Made by a program: the position numbers and the translations under genes. The notes under the pieces were generated by a model. It did no database searches. It was not told where the DNA came from and saw only the letters and a program-made list of their open reading frames with translations. A DNA stretch of 9,417 bases. It comes from Clostridia bacterium. Lineage in GTDB: Bacteria > Bacillota_A > Clostridia > Oscillospirales > CAG-272. The stretch covers positions 1 through 9,417 of the forward strand of contig JAFTRB010000100.1 of NCBI GenBank assembly GCA_017462445.1, given 5' to 3'. The stretch's first letter is position 1; each line of letters starts with the position of its first letter. Positions 1-5,438 of this stretch are shown one piece after another.

Positions 1-494
1 GTGTTGGCGCAAATCTTGGAGCTCAAATCGGTCTTATTTTCGTAGACTCTATATTCACCCCTGTTTACAAGGTTGAGTATAATGTTGAAAATACCCGTGT
101 GGGCAACATCACTGACTACGACAAACTCACCCTGAAGGTTCTTACAAATGGAACCATCACAGCTAAAGAGGCAGTATCCCTCGCTGCCAAGGTTCTCAAT
201 GAGCACCTCAAGCTCTTTATCGATATGTCGGATGAGGCTAAGAATGCCGAAATCCTCGTAGAGAGACCGGAGGTTCAGAAGGAAAAGGTCCTGGAGATGA
301 CCATTGAGGAACTTGATATGTCTATCCGTAGCTTCAACTGCTTGAAGCGCGCCGGTATCGACACTGTCGAGGATCTGATCAGCAAACGCGAAGAGGATAT
401 GATCAAGGTTCGTAATCTCGGTCGTAAGTCTCTTGAGGAAATTATCCAAAAGCTTAACTCCCTGGGTCTTAGCTTGAGGAAAGACGAAGAATAA
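1..494 (+). CDS. rpoA: RNA polymerase alpha subunit, C-terminal part (5' end outside window)
   Basis: This is the alpha subunit of RNA polymerase, which nucleates core assembly and binds UP elements and activators through its C-terminal domain. Reading from base 3 gives 163 residues. The last strand region of the N-terminal assembly domain comes first ([21 protein letters not shown]), then an acidic linker, then a complete alpha-CTD from about residue 105. The CTD keeps residues equivalent to the DNA-contacting set of the E. coli protein: the Arg, Asn, Cys and Lys of IRSFNCLK, and the [10 protein letters not shown] turn. The frame is open to the left edge, so the GTG at 99 is an internal valine and not a start. 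Stop TAA at 492-494. rplQ follows after 21 bases, the usual order in the bacterial alpha operon. The identification is secure. Roughly the first half of the protein is missing only because the window begins here. Confidence 0.97.
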   Translation, partial: VGANLGAQIGLIFVDSIFTPVYKVEYNVENTRVGNITDYDKLTLKVLTNGTITAKEAVSLAAKVLNEHLKLFIDMSDEAKNAEILVERPEVQKEKVLEMTIEELDMSIRSFNCLKRAGIDTVEDLISKREEDMIKVRNLGRKSLEEIIQKLNSLGLSLRKDEE

Positions 495-501
495 GATTAA
501 A

Positions 502-507
502 AGAGGA
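502..507 (+). promoter_or_regulatory. Ribosome binding site of rplQ
   Basis: AGAGGA lies 8 bases before the ATG at 516, in the short rpoA-rplQ gap. There is no promoter-like sequence in the gap, so rplQ is translated from the rpoA transcript. Confidence 0.75.
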
Positions 508-515
508 ACATAATA

Positions 516-887
516 ATGAGAAAACTTGGTAGAACTACCGCTCAGCGCAAGGCTATGCTCAGAGGTATGGTAACTCTTCTTTTAGAGTGTGGTAAGGTAG
601 AGACAACCTACACAAGAGCGCAGGAGATTTCTGCAAAGGCAGATGAGATGATCACCCTCGGCAAGAAGGGTACTCTTGCTGCATATCGCACTGCTCTTGA
701 GTACATCACCAAAGAGGATGTTGCAAAGAAGCTGTTCTCCGTTATTGCTCCCGCTTACGCAGAGCAGAACGGCGGATACACAACCGTGCTTAAGATGGGC
801 CCCCGTCGTGGTGATGGTGCAGAGACCGCAATCGTAAAGCTTGTAGAGGTTGCTGCTCCCGCTGCTGAGGAGACCGCTGAGAAGTAA
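516..887 (+). CDS. rplQ: 50S ribosomal protein L17
   Basis: This is large-subunit ribosomal protein bL17, which binds 23S rRNA near the peptide exit region. The 123 residues match the usual 115-130 residue length. The family signature starts at residue 2 (RKLGRTTAQRKAMLRGMV), followed by the TTYTRAQE segment near residue 30, and the conserved C-terminal core VLKMGPRRGDGAETAIVKLV at about residues 91-110. A short Ala/Glu-rich tail ends the protein. The start lacks the two or so residues that precede RKLGR in many homologues, but the ATG at 516 has a good ribosome binding site and no upstream alternative. It is the last gene of the alpha operon here: a strong terminator follows, instead of the ecfA/ecfT/truA genes that often come next in Bacillota. 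Confidence 0.97.
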   Translation: MRKLGRTTAQRKAMLRGMVTLLLECGKVETTYTRAQEISAKADEMITLGKKGTLAAYRTALEYITKEDVAKKLFSVIAPAYAEQNGGYTTVLKMGPRRGDGAETAIVKLVEVAAPAAEETAEK

Positions 888-924
888 TATATCGCAAGAT
901 ATACCGATTTGCATTAAAGCAAAT
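888..924 (+). other. Two small tandem hairpins in the rplQ 3' untranslated region
   Basis: Starting on the base after the rplQ stop, TATATC (888-893), loop GCAA (894-897) and GATATA (898-903) form a perfect 6-bp stem with a GNRA-type tetraloop. ATTTGC (907-912), loop ATTAAA (913-918) and GCAAAT (919-924) form a second perfect 6-bp stem, which ends directly against the terminator stem. The first stem is A/T rich and weak by itself. The structures are visible, but any role is inferred. Confidence 0.45.
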
Positions 925-963
925 AAAATGGCAAATACAGAATTCTGTATTTGCCATTTTTTT
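925..963. terminator. Bidirectional rho-independent terminator between rplQ and the phosphodiesterase gene
   Basis: Bases 925-942 and 943-960 form a perfect 18-bp inverted repeat (centre AATT), which folds as a stem of about 16 bp with a 4-base loop. On the plus strand it runs into T957-T963, ending the alpha operon. On the minus strand the A-run at 925-928 gives a T-tract for the convergent gene, whose stop codon (962-964) touches the stem. One hairpin therefore serves both converging genes. Confidence 0.92.
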
Positions 964-2275
964 ATGGAAGTATTTCGTTTATAGGTAAGCCGTCGGCATC
1001 TCTTAGCTCGACGCCTAATGCCGAGGCAAGTGTGGGGGCGTGTGAAGTTATTTCAGCATATTTTACTCTTGCGCCCGGCACAAAGGACGGTCCGTAGCCA
1101 ACAAGGGTGGGCTGAGGTCCCTTCTCAGGCATATGGCCGTGTGTACCCCTGCCAAAGCGGTAATCGCTCGTATCGTGGGGGCGTACCGCCGGGCGTGTCA
1201 GCCATTCGCCAAAGCTGGTGTAGCCATCAGTCTCCAGGACAAATGAAAACTCTCCGTATAGCGAGTATCTTTCCCTTGCCTCGTCGGCGGTCAGAACCTC
1301 GCTGAAGCCATAGATGCCTTCCTTTGCCATATGGCAGAGAAGCGAATAGACTCTTTCGCAGGCTTCTGTGTCGTTCTTATCCTTAAGATATACATGGGCG
1401 GATGCTCCGGCGCTTTTGACAAAGGCGGTGTAGTCCTTAAGGCTACCGTCCCTGTTCGTTTCAATAAGACCGGCGTCGCAGAGATATACATTAGGCGAAA
1501 TCGTCCTCTTTATTTCAATTTGCCCGTGGTCACTAAGCAATACATAATCGGTTGAGTCGGCTATTCCCGCCTCCTCCACCGCATCCATAATCATACCAAC
1601 CCATTCGTCGGTTTTGTCCAAGGCTTCCTTTATATTGGAGGAAAAAACGCCATATTTGTGTCGAATATCGTCCAGATAGGATGGGTGAGTCAAAAGAAGA
1701 TTTGGTTTATATCTCTTTATTATTTCAGCGGAGCAAAACGCCTGGAAGTCATCAACCTCAGGGTGCTTGTTCCTCCAACCGAATCTTTTAACAGCCTCCG
1801 CAATAATATCTATAACATACTCCTGAGCTCCAAGAGCGCGATATGCTCCAAGCGGATCGTCCTCGTAACCAAAAAAGTCAACATTAAGCGCACAGGGGAT
1901 CAGATAATCTATTACAGCATTGCCGCCATTCGTCACCGGCCAGGAGGATACGGCTGTTGTAAAACCGGCTCTCTTCGCTGCGTGGAGAAGGGTATCACAG
2001 TCAATCTGCTCAAGATTGTTGTACCATGTATCTGCTCCGCCGATGGGGCATTTCTTATCAAAAATAGAATTATTTACAATTCCTGTGCCTCCCGCGGCCC
2101 TTCCTGTTATGAGTGTTGCGTGTACCGGATGGGTAAGAGACGGATAAATCGTCCTCACCTTCTCGACTATTGCGCCACCGTTAATTATCCTTCCTAAATG
2201 GGGCAGAGTTTTACCATAGCATAGATCCTCATACACCATAGCGTCGACGCTAATAACGATTAAATGCTTGCTCAT
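962..2275 (-). CDS. Alkaline phosphatase superfamily phosphodiesterase / nucleotide pyrophosphatase
   Basis: The 437-residue protein belongs to the type I phosphodiesterase/nucleotide pyrophosphatase (NPP) branch of the alkaline phosphatase superfamily, two-zinc enzymes that cleave phosphodiester or pyrophosphate bonds. The expected catalytic set is visible in order: Asp11 in VISVDAM, nucleophile Thr48 in YPSLTHPVHATLITG, Asp202 and His206 in YLDDIRHKYG, Asp249-His250 in LLSDHGQ, and His379 in GTHGHMP. There is no signal peptide or membrane segment, so it should act in the cytoplasm. The start ATG has AAGGAGG at 2280-2286 and lies 14 bases after the stop of the AraC-type regulator, so the two genes are probably cotranscribed. 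The substrate is not predictable: nucleotide sugars, phosphonoacetate-like esters or other phosphodiesters are all possible. The family assignment is strong and the specificity is unknown. Confidence 0.88.
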   Translation of the reverse strand: MSKHLIVISVDAMVYEDLCYGKTLPHLGRIINGGAIVEKVRTIYPSLTHPVHATLITGRAAGGTGIVNNSIFDKKCPIGGADTWYNNLEQIDCDTLLHAAKRAGFTTAVSSWPVTNGGNAVIDYLIPCALNVDFFGYEDDPLGAYRALGAQEYVIDIIAEAVKRFGWRNKHPEVDDFQAFCSAEIIKRYKPNLLLTHPSYLDDIRHKYGVFSSNIKEALDKTDEWVGMIMDAVEEAGIADSTDYVLLSDHGQIEIKRTISPNVYLCDAGLIETNRDGSLKDYTAFVKSAGASAHVYLKDKNDTEACERVYSLLCHMAKEGIYGFSEVLTADEARERYSLYGEFSFVLETDGYTSFGEWLTRPAVRPHDTSDYRFGRGTHGHMPEKGPQPTLVGYGPSFVPGARVKYAEITSHAPTLASALGVELRDADGLPINEILP

Positions 2276-2279
2276 ATTT

Positions 2280-2286
2280 CCTCCTT
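2280..2286 (-). promoter_or_regulatory. Ribosome binding site of the phosphodiesterase gene
   Basis: On the minus strand AAGGAGG sits 4 bases before the ATG at 2275 and inside the 14-base gap after the regulator's stop codon. It fixes the start and supports expression from a shared transcript. Confidence 0.8.
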
Positions 2287-2289
2287 GTC

Positions 2290-3153
2290 TTAAAAACTAA
2301 ACACCGTATTCTGCTTTTTCAACCATTCGGTCGGAGCAACCCCCTCGAATTCCTTGAAAAAGGACGACATATATGAAGGAGAGGAAAAGGAAAGCATAGC
2401 TGCGATTTCTGCTATTCCCCGTCCTTCTGTCAATAAGCTTTTGATTCTCTCTATCCGCAGCCTCGTGTAATACTGTATAGGTCCAAGCCCGGCAAACTTG
2501 CTGAACAGCTTTGTTATATAGCTCTTGCTGAAGTGGAGCGCAGCTGCAATTTCAGAAAGTGAAGCGTTGGCATCAACCGCCATCTCCATAAATCTGACCG
2601 CTTCTCTGTATGCCTTCGCTCCGCTGGCGCGTGATAGAACTGCTGAGCTTGTAGCCATATGAGGCAAACCCAGCAGGAAAGCTGTTAATCTGGATAGACC
2701 GATTTTGCCAATGAGATTGACATCTATCGAATAATTTGTAGCCTTCCTACCTCTACACTCACCATCACAGCAGTAATTAAAGCTGTATAGCATATCAAAG
2801 ATGGATTCATATTCTCTCCGTAGCTGCTCTGATAGAGAGAACATTCCCTCCCTCAACTCAGCTGGCTCAACCTCATTATAACAGCAGGAGAGAATATAGA
2901 AGGTGGGCTCGCTACCGTTCGCGCTTCTGATTCGATGGAATTCTCCTGCGGCGTGGTAGATCATATCCCCCTCGTCAAGCGTATAAGCCTTATCGTTCTC
3001 AACTACCTCCGCAGAGCCGCTTTTTATGTAAACGATTTCAGGAAAGGGATGGCTTTCACCGGTAAAATTGAAATTTTTATCAACTCGCAGCTCCAGGGTG
3101 GTATATATCCCCGTTATGGCAAAGCCGAGTGAGGGTTGCTTAAATATAACCAT
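2290..3153 (-). CDS. AraC-family transcriptional regulator with N-terminal cupin-type sensor
   Basis: The 287-residue protein has the AraC/XylS layout. Residues about 10-90 form a cupin-like ligand-binding barrel (SHPFPEIVYIKSGSAEVV, then LDEGDMIYHAAGEFHRI, typical of RhaR/AraC-type sensors). The C-terminal third carries two helix-turn-helix motifs: residues about 197-218 (SLSEIAAALHFSKSYITKLF) and about 246-268 (GIAEIAAMLSFSSPSYMSSFF), followed by the family's F-x-x-x-x-G-x-x-P signature (FEGVAPTEW). There are Cys pairs at 90-91 and 128-129 with a further Cys133, uncommon in an AraC sensor but of unknown meaning. It is the first gene of the minus-strand pair and is divergent from the GH109-like gene, the classic position for a local activator of both units. 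Its own ribosome binding site is weak (AGGA 12 bases upstream), suggesting low expression. The inducer is unknown, but a carbohydrate is likely by family. Confidence 0.9.
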   Translation of the reverse strand: MVIFKQPSLGFAITGIYTTLELRVDKNFNFTGESHPFPEIVYIKSGSAEVVENDKAYTLDEGDMIYHAAGEFHRIRSANGSEPTFYILSCCYNEVEPAELREGMFSLSEQLRREYESIFDMLYSFNYCCDGECRGRKATNYSIDVNLIGKIGLSRLTAFLLGLPHMATSSAVLSRASGAKAYREAVRFMEMAVDANASLSEIAAALHFSKSYITKLFSKFAGLGPIQYYTRLRIERIKSLLTEGRGIAEIAAMLSFSSPSYMSSFFKEFEGVAPTEWLKKQNTVFSF

Positions 3154-3192
3154 TTTATACTCAATTCCTAAGATTTACTGTTCATTTTCGTA

Positions 3193-3221
3193 TTGATTAT
3201 TGTTTTTGATTACTATATAAT
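3193..3221 (+). promoter_or_regulatory. Sigma-70/sigma-A-type promoter of the GH109-like gene
   Basis: TTGATT (3193-3198), a 17-base spacer, and TATAAT (3216-3221). The start of transcription would be near 3228, giving a leader of about 35 bases to the ATG at 3263 and leaving the earlier ATG at 3242 only about 14 bases from the RNA 5' end. Confidence 0.7.
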
Positions 3222-3239
3222 AATAACAGAATTAAACAA
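3212..3239 (-). promoter_or_regulatory. Possible weak promoter of the AraC-type regulator
   Basis: On the minus strand TTGTTT (3234-3239), a 16-base spacer and TATAGT (3212-3217). Its -10 overlaps the plus-strand TATAAT by two bases, so the two promoters would compete for polymerase. The match is moderate and the region is AT rich, so chance is possible. Confidence 0.3.
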
Positions 3240-3252
3240 AAATGTCAATAGC

Positions 3253-3258
3253 GAGGTG
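3253..3258 (+). promoter_or_regulatory. Ribosome binding site that decides the GH109-like gene start
   Basis: GAGGTG lies 4 bases before the ATG at 3263. The in-frame ATG at 3242 is preceded only by an A-rich stretch without any Shine-Dalgarno match. The site selects 3263 as the start. Confidence 0.7.
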
Positions 3259-3262
3259 CAAA

Positions 3263-4564
3263 ATGATAATTAAAAGAGAAAAAAGGGATAGAGTCAGAAT
3301 AGGCTATATCGGCCTTGGTAGGCGCGGCTTCGGTATGTTCAAGAACAACATCGTAAAGATGAATGATGTGGATGTCCTTTGGCTCTGCGATTTTGATGAA
3401 AAAAAGATTGAAAGGGCGCAGGAGTGCCTTGTAGCGGAGGGCAAGCCTCAAGCTCGCTCAACGACAGACTACAAGGAGCTTCTTGCCGACCCCGACGTTG
3501 ATGCAGTTCTTGTAATGACCGGCTGGGACACGCACATTGAATGCGCCCTTGACTCTCTTGGGGCAGGCAAATATACCGCAATGGAGGTTGGCGGCGCATA
3601 CGACATCAGTGAGTGCTTCGCTCTTGTTGATGCCTATGAGCAAAATGCTACGCCCCTTATGATGCTTGAAAATTGCTGCTACGGCCGTAAGGAGCTTATG
3701 GCGCTCAGAATGGCTCGCGAGGGGCTTTTCGGAAAGATAGTCCATGCAGCGGGAGGCTATCTCCACTATCTTAATGAATGTGAGCTGTTTGGAAATCTTC
3801 CTGCCGGTGAAACCGATACCACTCACTACCGTCAGTACAACTACTTGAATCGCAACTGCGAGAACTATCCCACACACGAATTTGGACCAATTTCCAAGGT
3901 TCTTCGTATCAATAGGGGAAACAGAGTTCTGACCGTTTCCTCCTTTGCCTCCAGGCCCGCTGGACTCAAGGACTTCTCCACCCGTCATCTCCCGGATGAT
4001 TACCCATTGAAGGGAGCAGATTATAACCAGGGTGATATCGTCACCACAATTCTCACCTGCGCCGGTGGAGAAACGGTTGTCCTGACTCTGGATACCACCA
4101 TTCCCCGTCCCTATTATTCCCGCAATTTTACAATTCGTGGCACCCTTGGCTGTTGCATTGAGGAGGGAAACGGCTCAGCGACCTTCTTCCTTGAAGGAAT
4201 GAAGGAGGGCGTAATGGGCAACGAGAAGGAATTCTATGAAAAGTATGACCATCCCCTCCAGGCGGAAAATGCAAGCATAGAGCAGAATGTCGGACACGCA
4301 GAGAACATAGATTGGCTTGTTCTGCGCGCCTTTATCGAGGCTGTTAAGGCAGGAACAGATACTCCCATTGACGCCTATGACACGGCAACCTGGCTAGCTA
4401 TTACCCCTCTCTCTGCCGCCTCTATCACCAAGGGTGGCGCGTCGGTTGAGATGCCTGATTTTACCCGCGGCAGATGGTTTAACCGTGAGCCCGTCGTAGC
4501 CTGCAAGTATTGTCTTGATGAGGTCTGCGAGGATCCCGACATCCCAATCATTCCCGAAATATAA
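3263..4564 (+). CDS. Gfo/Idh/MocA-family protein resembling GH109 NAD-dependent glycosidases
   Basis: This 433-residue protein starts with a Rossmann fold: GLGRRG at about residues 17-22, then the LCDFDE acidic turn. The usual Glu-Lys-Pro motif of Gfo/Idh/MocA dehydrogenases is replaced by Glu-Val-Gly (about 108-110), so the catalytic lysine is absent. The rest follows glycoside hydrolase family 109: MMLENCCYGRKEL near 133-145, GLFGKIVHAAGGY near 154-166, RNCENYPTHEFGP with His205, INRGNR, RPYYSRNFTIRGT near 282-294, GHAENIDW, and SVEMPDFTRGRW near 394-405. GH109 enzymes use bound NAD for oxidation-elimination-addition at the sugar and include alpha-N-acetylgalactosaminidases. No signal peptide is seen. 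The Cys-bearing tail after residue 413 (ACKYCLDEVC) is unusual. An oxidoreductase acting on a sugar derivative remains possible. The fold is sure; the glycosidase reading is from remembered family motifs. Confidence 0.82.
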   Translation: MIIKREKRDRVRIGYIGLGRRGFGMFKNNIVKMNDVDVLWLCDFDEKKIERAQECLVAEGKPQARSTTDYKELLADPDVDAVLVMTGWDTHIECALDSLGAGKYTAMEVGGAYDISECFALVDAYEQNATPLMMLENCCYGRKELMALRMAREGLFGKIVHAAGGYLHYLNECELFGNLPAGETDTTHYRQYNYLNRNCENYPTHEFGPISKVLRINRGNRVLTVSSFASRPAGLKDFSTRHLPDDYPLKGADYNQGDIVTTILTCAGGETVVLTLDTTIPRPYYSRNFTIRGTLGCCIEEGNGSATFFLEGMKEGVMGNEKEFYEKYDHPLQAENASIEQNVGHAENIDWLVLRAFIEAVKAGTDTPIDAYDTATWLAITPLSAASITKGGASVEMPDFTRGRWFNREPVVACKYCLDEVCEDPDIPIIPEI

Positions 4565-4631
4565 TAAATCAAAGAAAAATGATTGCTTGATAGGCATTTT
4601 ATGGATTTTTCATTGATTATAATTAACGAAA
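4565..4631. other. Short AT-rich gap after the GH109-like gene
   Basis: No gene, promoter or clear structure is seen. The plus-strand gene has no terminator of its own here other than the shared hairpin that follows. Confidence 0.4.
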
Positions 4632-4665
4632 AAAGCGGAGACACCATTGGCGGTGTCTCCGCTTT
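4629..4665. terminator. Terminator of the DUF1538/PII operon, shared with the convergent GH109-like gene
   Basis: Bases 4632-4645 and 4652-4665 form a perfect 14-bp stem (GC-rich core GCGGAGACACC) with a 6-base loop. On the minus strand it is followed by a run of six T (A4629-A4634), a textbook terminator for the PII operon, whose last stop is at 4688. On the plus strand only CTTTC follows, so stopping of the GH109-like transcript would be weaker. Confidence 0.88.
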
Positions 4666-4687
4666 CAGATATAAGGAGGCTTATTAA

Positions 4688-5029
4688 TTATTCCGCCATT
4701 GTAGCTTCTGTGGAGCTGGTGGAAAGACCGACTACGCTTTCAACAGGGAGAGAGAAGGCAATGCCTTGTCCTGGAGTCTGGAGACCAACAGCCTTGTAAA
4801 GCGCATGGAGTATATCCTCCTTTATAGCGCTATCAACGAGGATCATAACTATTTCCTTCTCGGGCTGGATAGAAATACCAAACAGCTTCTCGGCCTCGGC
4901 ATTTGCCGTGCCTCTTGCGCGGATAACTGTGCCGCCTCTTGCGCCATACTCACGGGCGGCATCCATAACCTCATCGGTGAAGCCGGCATTTACAATGCAG
5001 AATATAACCTCGTGGGAGTAATTGCTCAT
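4688..5029 (-). CDS. PII-like signalling protein, second copy of the operon
   Basis: This 113-residue protein has the size and layout of the PII (GlnB/GlnK) superfamily, trimeric ferredoxin-like sensors of nucleotides and metabolites. Strand 1 is EVIFCIVNAG (7-16), helix 1 is FTDEVMDAAREYGA, strand 2 is GGTVIRARG (32-40), and the T-loop region is about 41-58. Strand 3 is EIVMILV (59-65) and helix 2 is 68-80. A B-loop-like GQGIAFSLPVESVVGL (87-102) matches the canonical GDGKIFVSPVEEVVRI position. The T-loop is short and lacks the modifiable Tyr of GlnB, so classical uridylylation is unlikely. A Ser/Thr-rich tail follows. Its ATG overlaps the stop of the other PII-like gene (ATGA) with AGGAGGT 8 bases upstream, so translation is coupled. 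It most likely regulates the DUF1538 membrane protein encoded upstream. The ligand is unknown. Confidence 0.85.
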   Translation of the reverse strand: MSNYSHEVIFCIVNAGFTDEVMDAAREYGARGGTVIRARGTANAEAEKLFGISIQPEKEIVMILVDSAIKEDILHALYKAVGLQTPGQGIAFSLPVESVVGLSTSSTEATMAE

Positions 5030-5427
5030 CCGAAAATACCTCCTGTCTTGTTTGATAAGAATTGGTAGATTGCCACGCCAATGGTGCTTTTTATAGGAAC
5101 GGTATAGGCGATTCCCTTGCCGTTTTTAACAGACTTGAATTTTTCATCCAGCATATCAAGCGCCGCCTTAGCTCGGTCGCGCCGAATTACGCTGATAATT
5201 ACCGATCTTTCCGAGTCGTCAAGTCCCAGCATCTGCAAAGCCTCTGTTCCCGCAGTACCGTGAGCCGAAATAATGGTTTGGAAGTTGACCTCAAAGCTTT
5301 GTAGAAGATCCGCGTAAAAGTCAGCCTTTTTTCTGTTTACAACAGTGAACAGAAGCTGCATTTTGTCGGGAGCCTTAATGGAGTCTCCCTTGCCTTCAAT
5401 AGCAGTAGGTTTTTTTGTTTTTGCCAT
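5026..5427 (-). CDS. PII-like signalling protein, first copy of the operon
   Basis: This 133-residue protein carries a hydrophilic lysine-rich N-terminal extension of about 21 residues, followed by a PII-like core. Strand 1 is MQLLFTVVNRKKADF (23-37), helix 1 follows, strand 2 is FQTIISAHG (49-57), and a short T-loop region begins TAGTEALQMLGL. Strand 3 is SVIISVI, helix 2 follows, and the loop GKGIAYTVPIKSTIGVAI is at 103-120. It shares with its neighbour the pattern G-T-A-x-x-E-x-x-x-x-x-G after strand 2 and G-x-G-I-A-(F/Y)-(S/T)-(L/V)-P-(V/I) in the B-loop position, so the two are paralogues of one subfamily despite low overall identity. There is no canonical T-loop Tyr. The gene begins 9 bases after the DUF1538 gene, with AAGGAGGT overlapping that gene's stop, and ends in a 4-base overlap with the next gene. 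A regulatory partner of the membrane protein is the natural inference. Confidence 0.82.
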   Translation of the reverse strand: MAKTKKPTAIEGKGDSIKAPDKMQLLFTVVNRKKADFYADLLQSFEVNFQTIISAHGTAGTEALQMLGLDDSERSVIISVIRRDRAKAALDMLDEKFKSVKNGKGIAYTVPIKSTIGVAIYQFLSNKTGGIFG

Positions 5428-5430
5428 ATA

Positions 5431-5438
5431 ACCTCCTT
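5431..5438 (-). promoter_or_regulatory. Ribosome binding site overlapping the DUF1538 stop codon
   Basis: On the minus strand TAAGGAGGT contains both the TAA stop of the membrane protein (5437-5439) and the AAGGAGGT site for the next gene, whose ATG is at 5427. This arrangement favours re-initiation by the same ribosome and tight stoichiometric coupling of the membrane protein and the PII-like protein. Confidence 0.8.

Larger units (their letters stand above)
3154..3262. promoter_or_regulatory. Divergent control region between the AraC-type regulator and the GH109-like gene
   Basis: This AT-rich 109-base stretch has no gene. It contains a good plus-strand promoter (3193-3221), a weaker minus-strand promoter whose -10 overlaps it, and a direct repeat TTGATTA at 3193-3199 and 3206-3212 (13-base offset) that sits on the plus-strand -35 and spacer. 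AraC-family activators typically bind direct repeats next to or overlapping the -35, so this is the likely operator. That assignment is inference. Confidence 0.5.

Noticed and set aside
99..494. Separate small gene starting at the GTG at 99
   Set aside because: The frame is open to the window's left edge and the upstream residues continue the RpoA sequence, so this GTG is an internal valine codon.
1658..2197. 179-codon open frame on the plus strand
   Set aside because: It is antisense to the phosphodiesterase gene, has no family resemblance or ribosome site, and the minus-strand protein carries a full catalytic motif set.
962..2275. Phosphoglycerate mutase or sulfatase of the alkaline phosphatase superfamily
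   Set aside because: The nucleophile is Thr in YPSLTHP, in place of the Ser of iPGM or the Cys/Ser-x-Pro-x-Arg of sulfatases, and the remaining motifs have NPP spacing.
3242..3262. Earlier ATG start (3242) for the GH109-like gene
   Set aside because: No ribosome binding site precedes it and it lies about 14 bases from the predicted transcript start. The ATG at 3263 has GAGGTG at proper spacing and gives a protein starting just before the Rossmann strand.
3458..3988. 176-codon open frame on the minus strand
   Set aside because: It is antisense to the well-supported GH109-like gene and shows no recognisable domain or initiation signal.
4565..4631. Independent terminator for the GH109-like gene (GAAAAAT near 4574 with ATTTTTC near 4605)
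   Set aside because: The stem would be 7 bp of nearly pure A/T with a loop of about 25 bases, too weak to call.
4688..5427. Canonical GlnB/GlnK nitrogen regulators
   Set aside because: The fold pattern is PII-like, but the T-loop Tyr and the GDGKIFV B-loop are missing, and the partner is not an ammonium transporter. I therefore do not assign glnB or glnK.
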